Shown here: positions 1-11,079 of the stretch, one piece after another | Layout of the letters: each line of letters opens with the position of its first letter | Numbering within the stretch: position 1 is the first letter of the stretch | From: Paramacrobiotus metropolitanus | Lineage: Eukaryota > Tardigrada > Eutardigrada > Parachela > Macrobiotidae | Direction of reading: 5' to 3' | DNA length: 64,000 bases | NCBI RefSeq assembly: GCF_019649055.1 | Contig: NW_026570229.1 | Coordinates: forward strand, 1,488,001-1,552,000 | The notes under the pieces: model-generated | Database searches by the model: none | What the model was told of the DNA's origin: nothing | What the model saw: only the letters and a program-made list of their open reading frames with translations | Position numbers and translations under genes: made by a program

Positions 1-74
1 TTTTGGCGCTTGCCAGTTGCATGGGATGAGTTTTTTTAGATGAGCTGAACTGTTGAGATGAGTTAAACAGTCAG

Positions 75-1555
75 GCCTTAAATTAATCAAGACTCTGCCG
101 CATTTGCACAGTCCGTCAAGGCTGCTGTCGAAATCTCTTCAGGTATGCCAGGTATGATTTTTCCATATTTGCAGCATACGCACAGTTCTCCAAGGTGGCT
201 GCTGAGGTGACTGTAAAATGTAGATTTGCCGGTTTTGATTTTCCCATATTCGCAGCATTCGTAGCGTTCGCCAAGGGTGCTTTGAAAGTCAACCAAAGTA
301 AGCATATCCAAAGACATGCAAGGTCTGATTTTCCCATATTCGCAGCATTCGCAGCGTTCGCCAAGGGTGCTTTGAAAGTCAACCAAAGTAAGCATATCCA
401 AAGATATGCGAAGTCTGATTTTCCCATATTCGCAGCACTCGCAGCGTTCGCCAAAGGTGCTTTGAAAGTCAACCAAAGTAAGCCTAGCTGAAGACATACC
501 GGTTCTGATTTTCCCATATTCGCAGCATTCGCAGCGTTCGCCAAGGGTACTTTGAAAGTCAACCAAAGTAAGCCTAGCTGAAGACATATCGGTTCTGATT
601 TTCCATATTCGCAGCATTCGCAGCGTTCGCCAAGGGTGCTTTGAAAGTCAACCAAAGTAAGCCTAGCTGAAGACATGCAAGGTCTGGTTTTCCCATATTC
701 GCAGCATTCGCAGCGTTCGCCAAGGGTGCTTTGAAAGTCAACCAAAGTAACCATATCCAAAGACATTCAAGGTCTGATTTTCCCATATTCGCAGAATTCG
801 CAGCGTTCGCCAAGGGTACTTTGAAAGTCAACCAAAGTAAGCATATCCAAAGACATGCAAGGCCTGATTTTCCCATATTCGCAGCATTCGCAGCGTTCGC
901 CAAGGGTGCTTTGAAAGTCAACCAAAGTAAGCCCAGCTGAAGACATACCGGTTCTGGTTTTCCTATATTCGCAGCATTCGCAGCGTTCGCCAAGGGTGCT
1001 TTGAAAGTCAACCAAAGTAAGCATATCCAAAGACATGCAAGGCCTGATTTTCCCATATTCGCAGCATTCGCAGCGTTCGCCAAGGGTGCTTTGAGAGTCA
1101 ACCAAAGTAGGCATATCCAAAGACATGCCGGTTATGATTTTTCCATATTCGCAGCGTTCGCCAAGGGTACTTCAAAAGGCAGCTTAAGTAAGTTTAATCA
1201 AAGACATGGCGGTTCTGATTTTCCCATATTCGTAGCATTTGCAGCGTTCGCCAAGGGCACTTTAAAGCGCAGCCTAATTAAGTTTAACTAAAGGCTTGCC
1301 GGTTCTGATTTTCCCATATGCGCAGCATTCGCAGCGTTCTCCAAGAGAAATTTAAAGCGCAGACTAAGTACTTAAGCATTACCAAAGACTTGGCGGGTCT
1401 GATGTTCCCATATTTGCAGCATTTCGCAGCGTTTGCTAAGGGTGATGTTAAGGTCAGTCTATGTAGCCTAACCGTAGGCAGGCCGGGTCTGATTTTCGCA
1501 TTCTCGAAGCATTCGAACATTTTGCCAAGGGTTCGACTGCGGTCAGTCTAAATAT
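75..1555. repeat. 90-bp minisatellite, about 16 copies
   Basis: The anchor GATTTTCCCATATTCGCAG recurs with copy starts near 156, 237, 327, 417, 507, 597, 686, 776, 866, 956, 1046, 1136, 1217, 1307, 1401 and 1491. The spacing is 90 bp in most cases, with 81- and 89-bp steps at a few places. Central copies (about 300-1130) are nearly identical while copies at both edges are diverged, the pattern expected of an array that turns over by unequal exchange. Each copy contains a Cys-codon-rich core (GCAGCATTCGCAGCGTTCGC) and a tail of two alternating forms, AAGCATATCCAAAGACATGC or AAGCCTAGCTGAAGACATAC. Because 90 is divisible by three, frames stay open through several units on both strands; I see no splice or start context that makes this a gene. 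Confidence 0.95.
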
Positions 1556-1626
1556 CTGATTTGGTTCGGCGTATTCTCGGCATTTGCCGTGGCACTGTAC
1601 TCAGTGTACTGTTTACCATTGGTTTT

Positions 1627-1660
1627 GTCTATGTACAGTACGTAAGTATTGTACATAGAC
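1627..1660. repeat. Short inverted repeat in degenerate zone
   Basis: GTCTATGTACA (1627-1637) and its exact reverse complement TGTACATAGAC (1650-1660) flank a 12-nt loop. The surrounding 1590-1680 is dense in GTACTGTAC-like words. No function can be assigned. Confidence 0.6.
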
Positions 1661-1734
1661 TGTACTGTACTGCCTTTTTTGGTAATTCAGTTTTGAGTAA
1701 GTTCAACGCGTTTACGTGCCCAGACTGTGACAGT

Positions 1735-2165
1735 AAGCATACCCAATGTCATGTCGGGTTTAATTTTCCCATATTTAACGGCATGCCAGGTTGAGTAGGT
1801 AGATTTCCGCAGCAATCGCAGTGTTCGAATAGGAAACCTTAAAAGTGTCTGAGTAAGCACACAACGGTATCCCGGGTTTAAGTTTCCCATATTTGCAACT
1901 TTCGCAGCAATCGCCAAGGGTACTACAAAGGTCAGTCTAAGTAAGCACACCCAATGGCTTGCTTTGTTTGATTTCTTTATTTTCGCAGAATTCGCACGAC
2001 TCCTAAAATTCGCGAATGGTACTTTAAATTTCTGTCTTGAAAACATAAACAGCGGCATGCCCGGTTTAAAGTTCCCATATTCGCAAAATTCGGAGCATTC
2101 GCAGCAATTGCCAAGGGTACTTTTAAGGTCACTTCTAAAGGTGCTCCATCGTAGTTTTGATCTAC
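1735..2165. repeat. Degenerate copies of the 90-bp minisatellite
   Basis: Phrases from the minisatellite consensus (TTTCCCATATT, CGCAGCAATCGC, CCAAGGGTACT) recur near 1757, 1885, 1910, 2075 and 2100 at irregular spacing and with many substitutions. The order of motifs within a unit is kept, so these look like old units that no longer homogenise with the main array. Confidence 0.75.
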
Positions 2166-2190
2166 GCAGATTTCGCATATTTCGCACAAT

Positions 2191-2415
2191 TGCTTACATC
2201 AGCTGTTGTACATATTTTCTTTCTAAATCGATTAATTACGAAACCGGTTCTCTGTTTCATTAAATTGGTTCTACTTTCGATTTGTTTCTACACGCCAAGG
2301 GTGCTTACATCAGCTGTTGTACAAAAATACTTTCTTTCTGAATCCGTTAATTAGATAATCGGTTCTACATTCGATTAAATAGGTTCTGCATTTGATTTGC
2401 TTCTACACGGTAAGG
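2191..2415. repeat. 111-bp direct repeat, two copies
   Basis: GCTTACATCAGCTGTTGTAC begins at 2192 and again at 2303. The sequence after each start stays alignable (TTTCTTTCT..AAT.., GGTTCTAC.TTCGATT, TTGTTTCTACACG.), ending at CCAAGGG and GTAAGGG. The unit boundary carries the same CCAAGGGT word as the minisatellite, suggesting the repeat grew from its flank. Confidence 0.7.
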
Positions 2416-2419
2416 GTTA

Positions 2420-3885
2420 CTTCTGGGCGTAGCTTGCGTACGGCTCGCAACCGCCACGGGCGCCATCCTGGTGAAACGTCAACGTTTTTTTTAGTTTTTA
2501 GCTACGATTTAAATAACTATTTATCCAATCTGATTGGTTCCTCGAGTAGGCGGCGACTTTTTCTTCACTTTTAGTATCTGCTTCGATACATACGGGATCA
2601 GCCTCGCTGGCTACTATATACCTACTTTGTGTATGTATACAGTACGATGATTTTTATTCAGTTACATTTGGGTAAGGTATGCATAACAGTACATTAATAA
2701 TCAATAACAGAACCATTACTCCCGTTTAGCTAGCTTAAAAGCAAAAAGCACATCCTCGTTGTCAACCATTTCGGTAAATGTTCCAAGAACAGAGACAGCG
2801 TTCCCCGTTGTATCTCAATACTGATTTTCTGGCGCAAGAACTCTCCTGACCGAGGATTACCAGTACAATCGCTGATCTTTCGCGATAGCTCCTTCAAGAA
2901 CTTCTTTGTGAGTGGTCCAATGTGCCCGTGGTTTCGAACGCGATCGGCTGTACTACATATCGGTCTGTAAGTCCATCGTACTTTCCTAGCTTATACAGTT
3001 CTGTATTTACAGTGCTGTACGTACTGTATACAGTACTGTAATGTTATCGTATCCTGGATACCTTGTAACCTTAACATGAACTTGGCGAATCCTGCGAATA
3101 CGCGCGAATACTGGGATTGTAGTGTGGGCTGAGGACACTTTTCGAAGTGATAATAACGTACGTACTACAACTACCAAGTACTGCAACAAATAATACTGTA
3201 AGAACGGAATACCGAAATGTAAATACAAAAGTTTATGAGCATTAATTTTTTAAATATTCTAAGTAGAATATTGCAACCAGAAAAACCAGAAAAACATACA
3301 ATTAAATTAAATAGCTGTATTCTAATAAGCGTAACCCAAGCCCCATTGAATGACTGTGTACTACGATCAGTAGACGTACAATAGCGCGCGGTGGTCGTAT
3401 GAATGAATTATTGGTAAATAACAATTAGTAATAAAGCTGATTTGTACGACCAAAAAGAAAATGAACGGTATAAATTAATCACTAAATTTAATCACGAGCA
3501 ACCACCAAACGCTCAAGTTCGTACGTAACCAACAGTGCTGGGTTTGCTCATCATTACATATTACCATAACGTGTCAAGCCGACTGCAAAACAGATGTATA
3601 ATATTTGCACTAATTACATGTATATCCCACCTCGTTTACCCACATTCGCAGCGTTCGCAGTGTTCGCCAAGGGCACAACAGGGATCAACTGCATTGCATC
3701 ACTAATTCAAAGTAATTAATATTATTTCATTAAAATATTAATCCATTCGACCAAGTAATCAGAGCAGTACATCCGTTTTTTGTCCTAAAGGTGGCAGTGA
3801 CGTTGGCTGCGCAAAAATGCGTACGCTTGGGCTTAGGGGTTACCGATCTCATATGGAGCCTAGCTAACTTCTAATCGAATTTCTA
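2420..3885. other. Stretch without a supported gene
   Basis: AT-rich DNA with only short open frames. An isolated copy of the minisatellite core (CATTCGCAGCGTTCGCAG, then TGTTCGCCAAGGGCAC) lies at about 3643-3680, far from the array. Nothing else is supported. Confidence 0.6.
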
Positions 3886-3902
3886 ACTTGCTAACCACGC
3901 AC

Positions 3903-5662
3903 CTCGACTAACTACAGCAACGTCCTTTAATACCGACTCAAAGGCCCCGTAAGCTACACCGGAACCGCCGCCTTTTGTTTTTATCCGCTGCACAATATAG
4001 CGGATACTCGACTGTTTCCCTAGCTCCTTCAGCAGCACCGCTGCGATCGACATGAAGACGCTGGGATCTCCCGGGTCAATAATCACGTACACCGTGGTCC
4101 AGCGATACTTCGTTAGTATCTCGATGTACAGGCGCGCACACTGGGTAGTGGAGAAATCGTTGACGGCGATCCATGCGGGATTCATCACGCGGTCAGTGAT
4201 CTGCGGGGTGACCGATAGCCTGCAAGATATACTCTAGCTTCTGATTCTAGCAATTGAGATGATCATAGGGAGTATGGTACAAGTACGTTGAAATCCATAG
4301 GGTGTTCCACTGCCTCATAAAATGTGGGATTTCTACGGCTTCCACCACGCCTAAAATAATTATCACACTTTACTATATGTAGAATAGACACGTCGGATTC
4401 CGCTTTTCGGGTCGCGATGCGCAACCTTAAAAATAAATCCATAAACACTGTGCGGCAGTAGTAAGACAAGAACGCCTTTTTATAGTAAATCAGTTCTTAT
4501 TAGTCAACCCTATCAACCCAGTCAATCGGTGTTTTAGTATCTTCGGCCATTGAATTTCCGTTTTCGGTTCTGGGACCGCCGAGCGACTTCACAGCTGCCG
4601 CATTATTAAAACCAGCTCACGTGACACTTTTGTGCATAAAGATCGCCTAGACTTGTGAGTATTCCCGCGTATTCTGCACGATCAGCGCCTATTGATTCGG
4701 CAAGCAGTATTAATCCCGTCTTATTTCTCCCCAGTTGCGTAATCGGTTATAACCACAAGGCCACATTAAGCGCGAAAACAGTGGTCACGTGCGCGGCTAC
4801 ACCTAAAGACGTAAAGGCGACCGGGATCCTTAGCACATGCAAGGCAAATTCAACGGCCCAGTAATAAAAAAAAAACAAGCTGTAGCGCATTAGAAGGCGG
4901 GGAGTACTGCTGTATCAGCTTGCCGGTAATTTCTGACAGCGAAATATACAAATTTACGTGTTACACGAAACTCCTTAATACGGCCCGTAACGCCGCACTG
5001 CTTAAGCATGTAACACGCATGTGGCTGGCTGGTGGCTTGGTGCAGCCTAATGATTTACTGCTTAAACAAGAATAACATTACTAGTAACTTTGTGCTTAAA
5101 TAAGAATAATAGTAACTGCGTGGCGGACGATGGCTAGAAAAACGGTCGGTGCAGCAATGGACAGTCTAACTGGAGAGCGCATTTAGGCAGTTCGATAAAC
5201 TTAGGCAGTTCGTAGTGAAGTGGCCATCGTTTTAAGCGCAAACTTCTCGCTAGCTGTACCCTTAGTAAGTTACCGGACAAGCTTGTACTTTCTGCCCAGT
5301 CTGCAGGACGCAAAGCAGTACTAAGCATTACCGGAAATGATGTAAATCGTGATGTCCCCTTCCTTCCTCTTGGTGTAGTGCCATTCTGCTGCTAATTGTA
5401 CAGCGGTATCGGCTAATTCGGGTGGTGGGTAGCCAGGACGCAGTGGCGCATACAAAAAATCCAGCGTACAGTGCAGGGTACCGGCGTATTTCTGCTGGAC
5501 ATATTCTATGCCAATGGACATCGCGGGACCGATAAACGGTAGTGTTCCGTATGTCGTCGCCGGTGCTATGCGTCCAATGAACACAAAACTGATGTTCAGG
5601 ATGGCGATGACCGGACCAGCATAGGATATCAGGAAGCAGCACACGCAGATAAGATGGACCAT
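3903..5662 (-). pseudogene. Receptor ligand-binding (ANF/periplasmic-binding type I) fragment
   Basis: Two plausible exons on the minus strand. Exon 1 (5662-5332) starts with a hydrophobic leader (MVHLICVCCFLISYAG) and reads on through GPAMSIGIEYVQQKYAG and LAAEWHYTKRK, ending at a GTAATG donor. A later exon (4219-3903) has an acceptor TTGCAG, reads SVTPQITDRVMNPAWIAVND then KYRWTTVYVIID and ends at a GTGCGT donor. This order of motifs (helix after the leader, then a TDR..NPAWI segment and a W-T-x-V-Y strand) is that of the extracellular domain of natriuretic-peptide/guanylate-cyclase receptors. Exon 1 ends in phase 1 and the later exon needs phase 2, so at least one exon is missing between them. 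A minus-strand stretch at about 4865-4790 (VLRIPVAFTSLGV) may be it, but it carries a T10 run and a stop. No transmembrane segment, kinase-like or cyclase domain follows toward position 1. I read it as a truncated or decayed copy; an intact gene with unseen exons is possible. Confidence 0.5.
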
Positions 5663-5789
5663 TATAATATTATCCAGTTTGCCATGGGTCTCGTTGTTGT
5701 ACCGTGTTGGTGAAAAATATGTATCGCTCAGATAATCGACGCACCAGTCACACCTTTCCCCATTATTGCGTAGAATATTGTTCATTTAA

Positions 5790-6965
5790 CGCATGCGCTT
5801 TTTACCTCGTTAAGAAGTGCTAATACGACGAAGATCTTGTTAATCCAGGTAATCCAGAAAATTAATCTCCTGCGGAGTGCCGTCGGTAATAAAAACATGA
5901 CGTTGGAGATGTGTTCTTTCTACTGCGGAGCTGTCAGAAGCAGATAAAGCCTCTATTTCCGGCTCATTTATCCGATGTCATGGTCAGGTCATTCTGATTA
6001 TCGCAAAACGGAGTGAATTCACCATCATCGCGTGAATAGAACCATAGTTGACATCAGGAAGGCAAGCGTTATTTGCGGGGCGCATCCGTCGTCCGCCTTT
6101 GCATGATGCGATTATACGCGCACCGCAAATTAACTCTACAGACACGAGCATTTTGCCACCGCACAACGCATAGCGTATAAAGATGCGCATCAATCGAATA
6201 TCACCTTTACTTTGATTATCTAACGCACAGTGACCTTTAAAGCATCCTGCAGGGTGTTTTTCCACATACCATGTGAAAATGAGAGTACCATATTCATGGG
6301 TAAAAGGCAGCAGGACGCATTTTATGCGGTATTGTCGACGTAAGATAGGCTACACTTATACTGATTAAATTAGGGATCACGTTAATTTCACGCAGTGTAA
6401 AAATATTCAAAATGATTAGAGTCATTTGGCATCTTAGGGCGTGCGTTTAACGTACTCAAAACAAGTGCGTCCTTGCCGTATGATATACGGTACCCTGAAC
6501 ATTTCCTGTCCGTTTTTATCAAGTAGAAATGTACCCAGCTCGAGGACAGCCAAACACTCATAGAACAGCAACGAGCCGGCATTTAAGATCTTCCTTTTAG
6601 CCAGTTTAAATGTTCTCCTACGCACTGATGTGTATAATTTGCGCTTTCTTGTATGCTCTGTTCAGAGGTACACCCCAGTCAGGCGACATCCTTGAACCAT
6701 TGGTAACCGACTGAATCTGTACATGTTTATTTGGCTCAACCATGCAACTCGAACATCTGTACAATGTTGCTATTTGTCGCTATTCTATTACGACTAAATG
6801 CCCTCGCTAATGTAAGACGCCAGAACACACGATACGATAATTGGTGAGTATTAAAACATGCTCACAATATACATCCGTCTTTTTCAGTTAAAAACCGTAA
6901 ACATTGACTTTTCTGCATTAAAAGCCAGCATACATTCTTCGCCATTTAAGGATAACTATGTTCCC
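5790..6965. other. Intergenic stretch, no supported gene
   Basis: Two minus-strand frames (6265-5984, 93 codons; 6625-6434, 63 codons) look mildly protein-like but have no recognisable motif and no convincing splice partners. I do not call them. Confidence 0.5.
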
Positions 6966-6968
6966 AGT

Positions 6969-8300
6969 TTAATCACATTTTTGATTGTGCATGACATGCT
7001 TTTGTTTGTAGAAGACCCCGTGAACGGCGAGGTAGTTTTCGCGGTAGCAGATCTCCACCCCCTTGATATCCCACATGTTCACCACGTCCGTGCGATTCAC
7101 CGCCGGGATGCCCATGGCTCGCCGGTAATCCCCGGTGATCACCGCATCCCCAATGTCCGAATTGCCCACCACAGAACCCGCCGCCTTGATGACCTTTTTC
7201 AGCGTCCGTTTTGGCATGAGCCAAAAGTGTCCCAGCGCGAACTGACCTTTCCCCATCTCAGCGTACCCGTGCAGAGAGCCATACAAATCTTTCACCTGTA
7301 ATGCAGGAATTAAGCCATAGTCCATGGAATTCTTACTCTACAGTCTACAGCTGTCACGGCGCAATTCGAGGATCGACATTTAGAAAAGCTGTTTTCCAGA
7401 ATCGTAATTCCTTCTGTATAAAAAAAATGAAATACTTTCTTGTGCAACTGGCAATAGGACGCGGCCAAAACCCGAATGCGCGTTTTGTTAACGTCGGTTT
7501 CTGGTAGAAATTAACTACTGGTAGAAAGGCCAATGCAAAGCCAGAAGTAACGGGAAAAACTAGTACTGCACTGTTGCACTATGTGTAGCCATTTAATTTT
7601 GTTTGGCCACGCCCTTTTAACCATTGCACATGCATCAAAATGTTTTTAAGCATATAGTGCGGATTTTCTCTATATTTCTGCAGAAAATGAGATTTTTTAA
7701 AATTGTCCAATTTTTATGAAACTGATTATTTTATAATTTTTTTATTTATTTTTAAATTTTTTTTACCGGGAACTTGTGTAGCCGTATATTTGTATTACGA
7801 GTATAAACCAAGAGAATAGTTTATAATCGAGAATTTTCTACTGACCTCCTCGTCCTGGTTATCCGCGTACCGTCCCATAATCCAATCCGTGGTATCGTTC
7901 AGTCCCTTGAGAACTTCCGCTAACTTGGGCGCATTGAGCCATATATCAGCCGTGACCTTTCCGTAATATCGCGCTGATGGTTGTTTGGTCAACGCCCAGT
8001 TGAGCGTATTCAACGTCAGCGTCATATCGGTGTCGAATTCATCCGGAAGATAGTTGAAGATATAAGCGTCCTGATGGTAGGCGCTCTCTTCTTCGATGGC
8101 TTTCTTCACGTCTTCATCCTGCTCCCCAAGGGCGGTGAAGGGGAACAAAACGCGTATGTTATATTTGGCGGCCTCAGCGGCCCAGGTATTGCGGACGGCG
8201 TCCCGCTCCACGACATCGTAGAGGTAGGGTGAGATCACCAGCAAGAGGACCGAGGGGTAGATGGGCGTGGCGGTGGTGGCATTTTTGTTGTCACTGCCGT
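6969..8300 (-). CDS. GT31 beta-1,3-glycosyltransferase-like, 5' end missing
   Basis: Two exons on the minus strand with matching phase: 8300-7846 (acceptor ..CTTCAG, donor GTCAGT, ends in phase 0) and 7295-6969 (acceptor ..TTACAG, stop TAA). The reading frame shows the GT31 hallmarks in order: a hydrophobic strand SVLLLVISPYLY, then ERDAVRNTWAAEA (family R-x-A-I-R-x-T-W), a FPFTALGEQDEDV segment, EESAYHQDAYIFNYLPDEF (E-x-x-x-Y-x-D-I-I-x-x-x-F-x-D), LTLNTLNWAL, then YYGKVTADIWLN. Exon 2 gives GQFALGHFWLMPKRTLKKVI and NSDIGDAVITGDYRRAMGI, the later YP..SG..Y and EDV-like regions. Known GT31 enzymes are Golgi type II proteins that add Gal or GlcNAc in beta-1,3 linkage. The metal-binding D-D-D expected after the K-V is TAD here, so catalysis is doubtful. 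The phase at 8300 needs one upstream base, so an N-terminal cytoplasmic/TM exon must exist; I could not find it. Confidence 0.72.
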
Positions 8301-8309
8301 CTGAAGTTG

Positions 8310-9970
8310 AAATATTTTACTGTACAACGGAAATAGAAAATACAGAGAATCTTGTCTAAAAGCGGTATAAAGCAGCTTACTATAGTTTTATTTAAAAAGA
8401 TAAGGTTAGCAAAAATATAAATAACAAACAGATTAATAATAACTCAAGTAATAAAAATTTAAATATGAATAAATAAATTTTTTGATGAAATAGTCTTGTC
8501 GATCATATCGCTGGTGCCTCGGCGAGCCTAATTTGTCGTATTCTGTAACGCCACGGATTTCACATGCAGGATCATTAAGGCCATAAGAAAATCGGTTTAC
8601 GCAATGGGAATTCAATTTAGCACCGTAGGCAAGTTAAAATTAATATGATTTTTAATAATGATGCAAGCCGGAAGTTTAATGTATTTTTATCGTGATGGTT
8701 TCGTAAGGCGCCATAATTTCTCACGGTACATCATAATAATTCGAACGAACAGTACAGGCCGCCGTTCGAGCAGCTGAATTACGCGTTGAACCGCTGACGC
8801 TTACCGGTATCGATGGCTGATGTCGCCTGATACCAGCACGCGATCCAAATGAGAATCGGCCAGCGTAGCATGAAATTATTCGGGGGCTAACGTCCGATCC
8901 GCAACGTAAAACCTGTCCTACGCCGGCACAAACCGATATGATGCGAACTCTTCTTGGCGCTCAAGTACATTCAAAGTGCTTGCTGGTAAGGAAAACGACA
9001 GAAGTCTGCAAAATTGTGTATGTATGTATTTGTCTATCGTGTGTTGTCAGTTTTGAGAAGGAAAATATTACAGAAATCCGCTGCTTAAGTTCTTACGTGA
9101 ATAATTATTTGATACGCAACTATTATAGCACAGAAATTTTGTGTTCTAAAACTCCGCATAGAAAAACTTTAAAAATCCCAACATATAATTTTTTTATTTA
9201 CGGCAAGTAAGCTTAATTCTTGAGCCCGTAAAACTTTTAAATACTGCTCAGAAATAAAATAATTAAGCACGGTACTTACAATAACAGGCTATTCCCAAAA
9301 AGCATCCAAGCATGCAACAATTTGCAAATAATTTTCACACTAAAACTAGTGGCATTCCACAGCGTTCCCATCAAAACAACTACTGCTTGAATCAAGTTTT
9401 TTTAAGCCACAATTTTCCGAAGCCTTCACATTTTACGGCATTTGACACAAAAAAAATTGTTCATAGAACTGCAGCATGCACGCATTCCGCTACAGTCAGC
9501 GTCTTGTTATCTTACTAGCCGTATGCCTGCCGACACAAATATAGCCAAGCAAGACAAGTAGCTCTATGATCGCCTGCAGGTGATTTAAGGTGATCTCACC
9601 GCTTTGCAGCGAAATCACCCGGTGCCTTTACCATAACGGCTGACGGCCGGTAAACTTATTCAACCACAGTTTTTACATTTTCAACAAATGTATGGCATGA
9701 TGGTTGTGCTGGCAATAAAGCGAAAAATTGTATTTTCCACATCACCGGAGTTATCGGTCGCTTCACTTACGCTTGCGCGCAAGTATATGTACTCGTACGT
9801 CTCTTGCCCGTAGTGCACTGAATGCCGGTCTTTCTGTTATCAGCAGACAAGCGAAATAAGCGGCCATTTGTTGTTTCCAGCAGAATCACATATTACACAG
9901 ATACACAGCGCTGCACTAACTCTGCAACGAACAGTGCTTCTAAACAAGCTATTGCTTCTACTCTGTAGAG
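8310..9970. other. Intergenic stretch, no supported gene
   Basis: Low-coding-potential, AT-rich sequence. This interval should contain the missing 5' exon of the GT31 gene, but no frame with a start, a hydrophobic anchor and a phase-1 donor stood out. Confidence 0.5.
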
Positions 9971-9977
9971 GTAAATA

Positions 9978-10055
9978 AAGGGAAGTGACCCGATACATGG
10001 TACCAATTTGCAGTGTACATGCATGGAAACGTACGCCTCCGCACTGTCTCAAGCA
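9978..10055 (+). repeat. Dispersed repeat family 2, 5' piece
   Basis: GGAAGTGACCCGATACATGG then TACCAA..TGTACATGCATGGAAAC matches the start of the copies at 37,115 (plus) and 37,612 (minus) and the body of the copy at 30,083. The rest of the repeat resumes at about 10,690, so this copy is interrupted. Confidence 0.6.
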
Positions 10056-10195
10056 TGCTTTTGCATAAAAGCTTTACCGGAAACGCCCACCCGAATAACA
10101 AAAATTGCAGCCGCTCACACTCTACGTACTTGATACGTAGTTAAAGTTTAATCTTTGCACCGGCAGTACTCGAACCGCGAGGGACCAGTGATGTG

Positions 10196-10636
10196 GATGA
10201 CCGGCGGCCGGATGGTGTAACACAGCTGCCTTGGAGAAACGGACGACGGCCTGCTTGGGATGTCACATGCGTGGATTCGCTTGCCTTATCTAATGTCATC
10301 AGTACAAACATGTAGCAGTGCCAAAGCCGGAGAAGAAGCAAGGAAAGCGGAAGAAGAAAAACGCCGGAAGTACGAACACCTAGCCAATGAGTACGACTCT
10401 GTTCCTTTAGCTTTTGAGACTTTCGGTGTCACCGGCCCAGCATGTCTGAAGTTCTTACGCGAACTGGGCAGGTGGTTAAAGGATATGCTACTGGAGAACC
10501 ACGCTCTTACGAGTTTTTGCTACAGCGGCTTATCACTGAAATACAGAGAGGAAATGCGCTGTCGATAACGTCGACTGTTCCACGTTCTGACGGTCTTAAT
10601 GCTGTTTATTTTGTTTTGTTATGTTGCGGAATGTGA
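10196..10636 (+). pseudogene. Retroelement C-terminal endonuclease-like fragment, frameshifted
   Basis: Three consecutive segments lie in three frames. First DDRRPDGVTQLPW..NGRRPAWDVTCVDSLALSNV (10,196-10,305), then AKAGEEARKAEEEKRRKYEH followed by DSVPLAFETFGVTGPACLKF (about 10,322-10,470), then KGYATGEPRSYEFLLQRLI with EIQRGNALS (about 10,480-10,575). The pattern RPDG-x(n)-W-D-V-T-x-x-D, a charged K..KY helix, P-x-A-x-E-T-x-G and E-x-QRGNA is one I know from the C-terminal end of reverse-transcriptase proteins in many invertebrate genomes. The PD..D arrangement resembles a restriction-like nuclease. Two frameshifts and no upstream reverse transcriptase make it a dead fragment. It sits inside a copy of dispersed repeat family 2. 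Confidence 0.72.
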
Positions 10637-10689
10637 TGTTTATAATTCTGCCTGCTAACTCAATCAACAAAACAAGGCGATTCCATCTT

Positions 10690-11075
10690 TGTATTGTGTT
10701 ATTGCACTGTGTAGCCCAATAGGCTGTATGCATTGGTGTGAATACCGTTTGTGCGCGCAACATCCGATTGAAAAGTTAAGGGCGAAATAAAATTCCAAAC
10801 GTTTAAATACAAGGAGGTGTAATCAAAAAATGTTTATAAACCCGTATTCTTCAAATTTTCCATAAAAACGCCCATTGGCATGCAGATTGTTTTTACAGCA
10901 AGCCAGGTTTTTACCTTTTTTTCAATTTTTGTAATAATTTCTAAAATTTTTAAAAATTCTCTTAAAAACTTCAAAAACGTGGTAACTTTAGTGTACAAAC
11001 GATCTTCTCATGCCAATGCGCATTTTCATGCAATTTTGAAACAGATACAAAATTTGAAACAGATACAGAGAAATT
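10690..11075 (+). repeat. Dispersed repeat family 2, 3' piece
   Basis: CACTGTGTAGCCCAATAGGC, then GTTTGTGCGCGCAACATCCG, and later GTACAAACGATCTTCTCATG with CAATGCGCATTTTCATGCAA, follow the same order as 37,205-37,375. It continues the piece at 9,978-10,055 and shows that the retroelement fragment lies between the two halves. Confidence 0.6.
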
Positions 11076-11079
11076 TGAA

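Noticed and set aside
87-1126. Cys-rich open frames of 100-216 codons on the minus strand
   Set aside because: They are repeat-unit translations of the 90-bp array; frames stay open because the period is divisible by three. There is no signal peptide, splice site or non-repetitive part.
75-1555. CRISPR array
   Set aside because: The 90-bp units are contiguous with no unique spacers, and the window is eukaryotic.
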